A program made the translations under genes and the position numbers. From Neodiprion pinetum (Eukaryota > Arthropoda > Insecta > Hymenoptera > Diprionidae), in the NCBI RefSeq assembly GCF_021155775.2, contig NC_060237.1, positions 11,495,832 to 11,559,831 on the forward strand: a stretch of 64,000 bases of DNA. Direction: 5' to 3'. The notes beneath the pieces are model-generated. The model was not told the origin of the DNA, did no database searches, and saw nothing but the letters and a program-made list of their open reading frames with translations. Numbering within the stretch: position 1 is the stretch's first letter; the number at the start of each line of letters is the position of its first letter. Positions 62,146-64,000 of the stretch are shown here, piece by piece.

Positions 62146-64000
62146 GCCACATTCACATTCTAGTGCATGCTTTTTGTCACGCGCTCTACATTCAAAATTG
62201 TTTACAAATCAAGTTATGTTAAATCCTATATCAAAATGCCGGTGCGGCATCCGAATTGTTTAAAATATTATACTATTATTGGATTGAGGAGCGTTCGAAA
62301 TAATGTTTATTGTTATTGTTATTATTATTATTATTAGTGTTATTACTGATTATTTATCGGCAGAGCACGATTTCAATTTCAACGTTATCCAAAGGCGGAA
62401 AAACGTCGCCGCTTGTGCGTATTCACTTCGTTCAATCACCAATAGATTACGCTACCTCCAATGACCAGCCGGAGCAATAATTTTTGCCATACGATTAGTT
62501 GGAACCTTCATTTTCATGGAATTTTGAATTTAATCAATCTACCCATCAGTAGTTCACAGTTTCTCTCAGAAATGCGTATTTTGAATAGACAAGCTCGTGC
62601 TGGAGTACAGTTCAAAATTATAACTTAAATTAATCTATCGTTGATAGTCCAGAATATAATCGTGCAATGTCAATAAAATTAGCACTTGATAGAATATTAT
62701 CGTTGTGTATAAATTCTATTGGGAGCAATTTGAACTTTGCCGTTACAAATTGATCAGAACGAAGTAAAAATTGGGACTATAGTAATTCAAATTCTTTCAC
62801 CTCCGACGCACAAGGAAGGAACTGGTGTTTGCGCCTTTGACATTGAAGAGCGATCGATTTGTTTCATGCGTGAAAATAACCGTGACAATATACTTGTCGG
62901 AGTACAAAACTGTGGTAATCAACCACCGATGATTGCTTTACTGATATCCATGTGATAAATAACATAAATTCATAAACCTACCGTCTTTCCTGTGTATGCA
63001 GTGCTTTCATTGAAAACTTTTCAATTTGCAACGGAATTTTGAACAAAAAGACAATACGAAACCTTCGGTTCTGTCTTTCAAAGGTATATACATCTGAAAT
63101 TGTAACAAATTACGTAATGAAGAAAATGATCCAGGTGAACACGAATTAACTGAACTGGTAGTCAGTCACTTTTCTCACTTTTGGTCACTTTTTTCTTAAC
63201 GCAGTCACTCTTTGTTACTTTTTCCAAGAAATACTCTTTAACGATACTTTTTCGGTCGTAATTGAGTTTCGTGCAGAAAAAATTTGGCTGCACAATTTTT
63301 TTTCCACTAGACAAGATCCTGTTTGTTAAGTATTATAGTATTTTCAGCAGAAAACTTGGCTTCAGTTTATTTTCGGAAAATCAACTATGGCCATTTGGTT
63401 CATTATTTCTGTATCGAAATATTTTGCTCGAAAGGATAATAAGTTCGTAAATCAGAATTATTATTCACTTGTAACTCATTTACAGCGTTTATCGTATACA
63501 GCAGGGCGGTTCAGAAAGAGCCTTTTTTAGATTTCGCTCTTTTCCGAGATTTTTGCACGTTTTCACTAAAAAATAGCTCACGTAAAAGGGCTGGGCTGAA
63601 GTAAATTTTTTATTAATGCCTCAACGACGTTGACATTTCGAAAAGAGGCTATTTTCGGGAATTTCAAAATGAAAATATCTTAAATCCACCGTTGGCTATA
63701 TTTTGAATGACGAAACAAAAGTTTTTGTAAAACCTTAGATACGTGGAATTTTTCTTTAGTATCGAAAAATCTACGTTGAAATTCGTAAAAACTAATGTTT
63801 TCGACTTTCAAATAATAAAACATTTCCCTGTTCTTTATTTCTCTTGTTGCTTTATAGTGAAGAAGAGCTCGCGCGAAACCCGAGGAATGTAAGCCAATAT
63901 GAAGTAGTGCCTCATCAAATTATTATTTTTTTTCTCAAGACTTTAGGAAAATCCTTATAACGTGACGTTTATTGGTTTTCCAAAATATTTTTACTGAAAA
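62146..64000. other. Non-coding right end of window
   Basis: An ATT microsatellite lies at 62306-62336. A frame at 62737-62955 is open but starts at TTG and shows no domain. No gene is supported to the window end. Confidence 0.5.
62306..62336. repeat. ATT trinucleotide microsatellite
   Basis: About ten TTA/TTG units in a row. Simple sequence. Confidence 0.8.

Noticed and set aside
62737..62955. 72-codon plus-strand frame
   Set aside because: Starts at TTG, with no domain, no splice sites and no promoter support.

Overview
The window is a eukaryotic nuclear segment. It is AT-rich, has intron-containing genes with GT-AG junctions and long non-coding spacers, and is dotted with small transposable elements. 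The gene content points to an insect: a BTB/POZ gene of the tramtrack/lola style with alternative 3' exons, a degraded Ty3/gypsy-type LTR element, and orthologues of TTC12 and of human C7orf25. Hymenoptera is a plausible order, but nothing in the sequence proves it.

Layout. 1-3.8 kb: a possible 5' coding exon on the minus strand (477-565) and a short open C-terminal frame at the window edge. 3.9-4.4 kb: a foldback element. 7.0-11.3 kb: a minus-strand LTR retroelement with paired LTRs, PBS, PPT, gag and protease, but with most of reverse transcriptase, RNase H and integrase deleted. gag and pol are joined by a UUUAAAC slippery heptamer at the gag stop. 11.3-19.3 kb: non-coding, with GC-richer patches, a hAT-like MITE and a candidate promoter. 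19.3-26.3 kb: a multi-exon gene for a secreted, heavily glycosylated protein that carries a TGF-beta-type propeptide but no recognisable cystine-knot ligand. 26.3-34.6 kb: non-coding, with a 453-bp MITE and a 43-bp palindrome. 34.7-42.1 kb: the BTB gene, where one phase-1 donor can join either three DUF4806-like exons or a downstream two-zinc-finger exon. 42.5-45.1 kb: a TTC12-like TPR gene. 47.1-49.0 kb: the C7orf25/DUF1308 gene on the minus strand. 50.5-60.3 kb: a divergently transcribed gene for a protein with four U1-type zinc fingers, whose 7-kb first intron holds a MITE and GC-rich debris. 60.3-64 kb: mostly non-coding, with one small minus-strand ORF.

Exon models were built by hand from splice consensus, reading-frame phase and protein resemblance. 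All six multi-exon models (including two alternatives) close in frame to a whole number of codons, which is the main internal support. The genes do not form one pathway. The clearest local relations are the tight head-to-tail spacing of BTB and TTC12 (about 400 bp) and the divergent pair C7orf25-like / U1-zinc-finger (about 1.5 kb).
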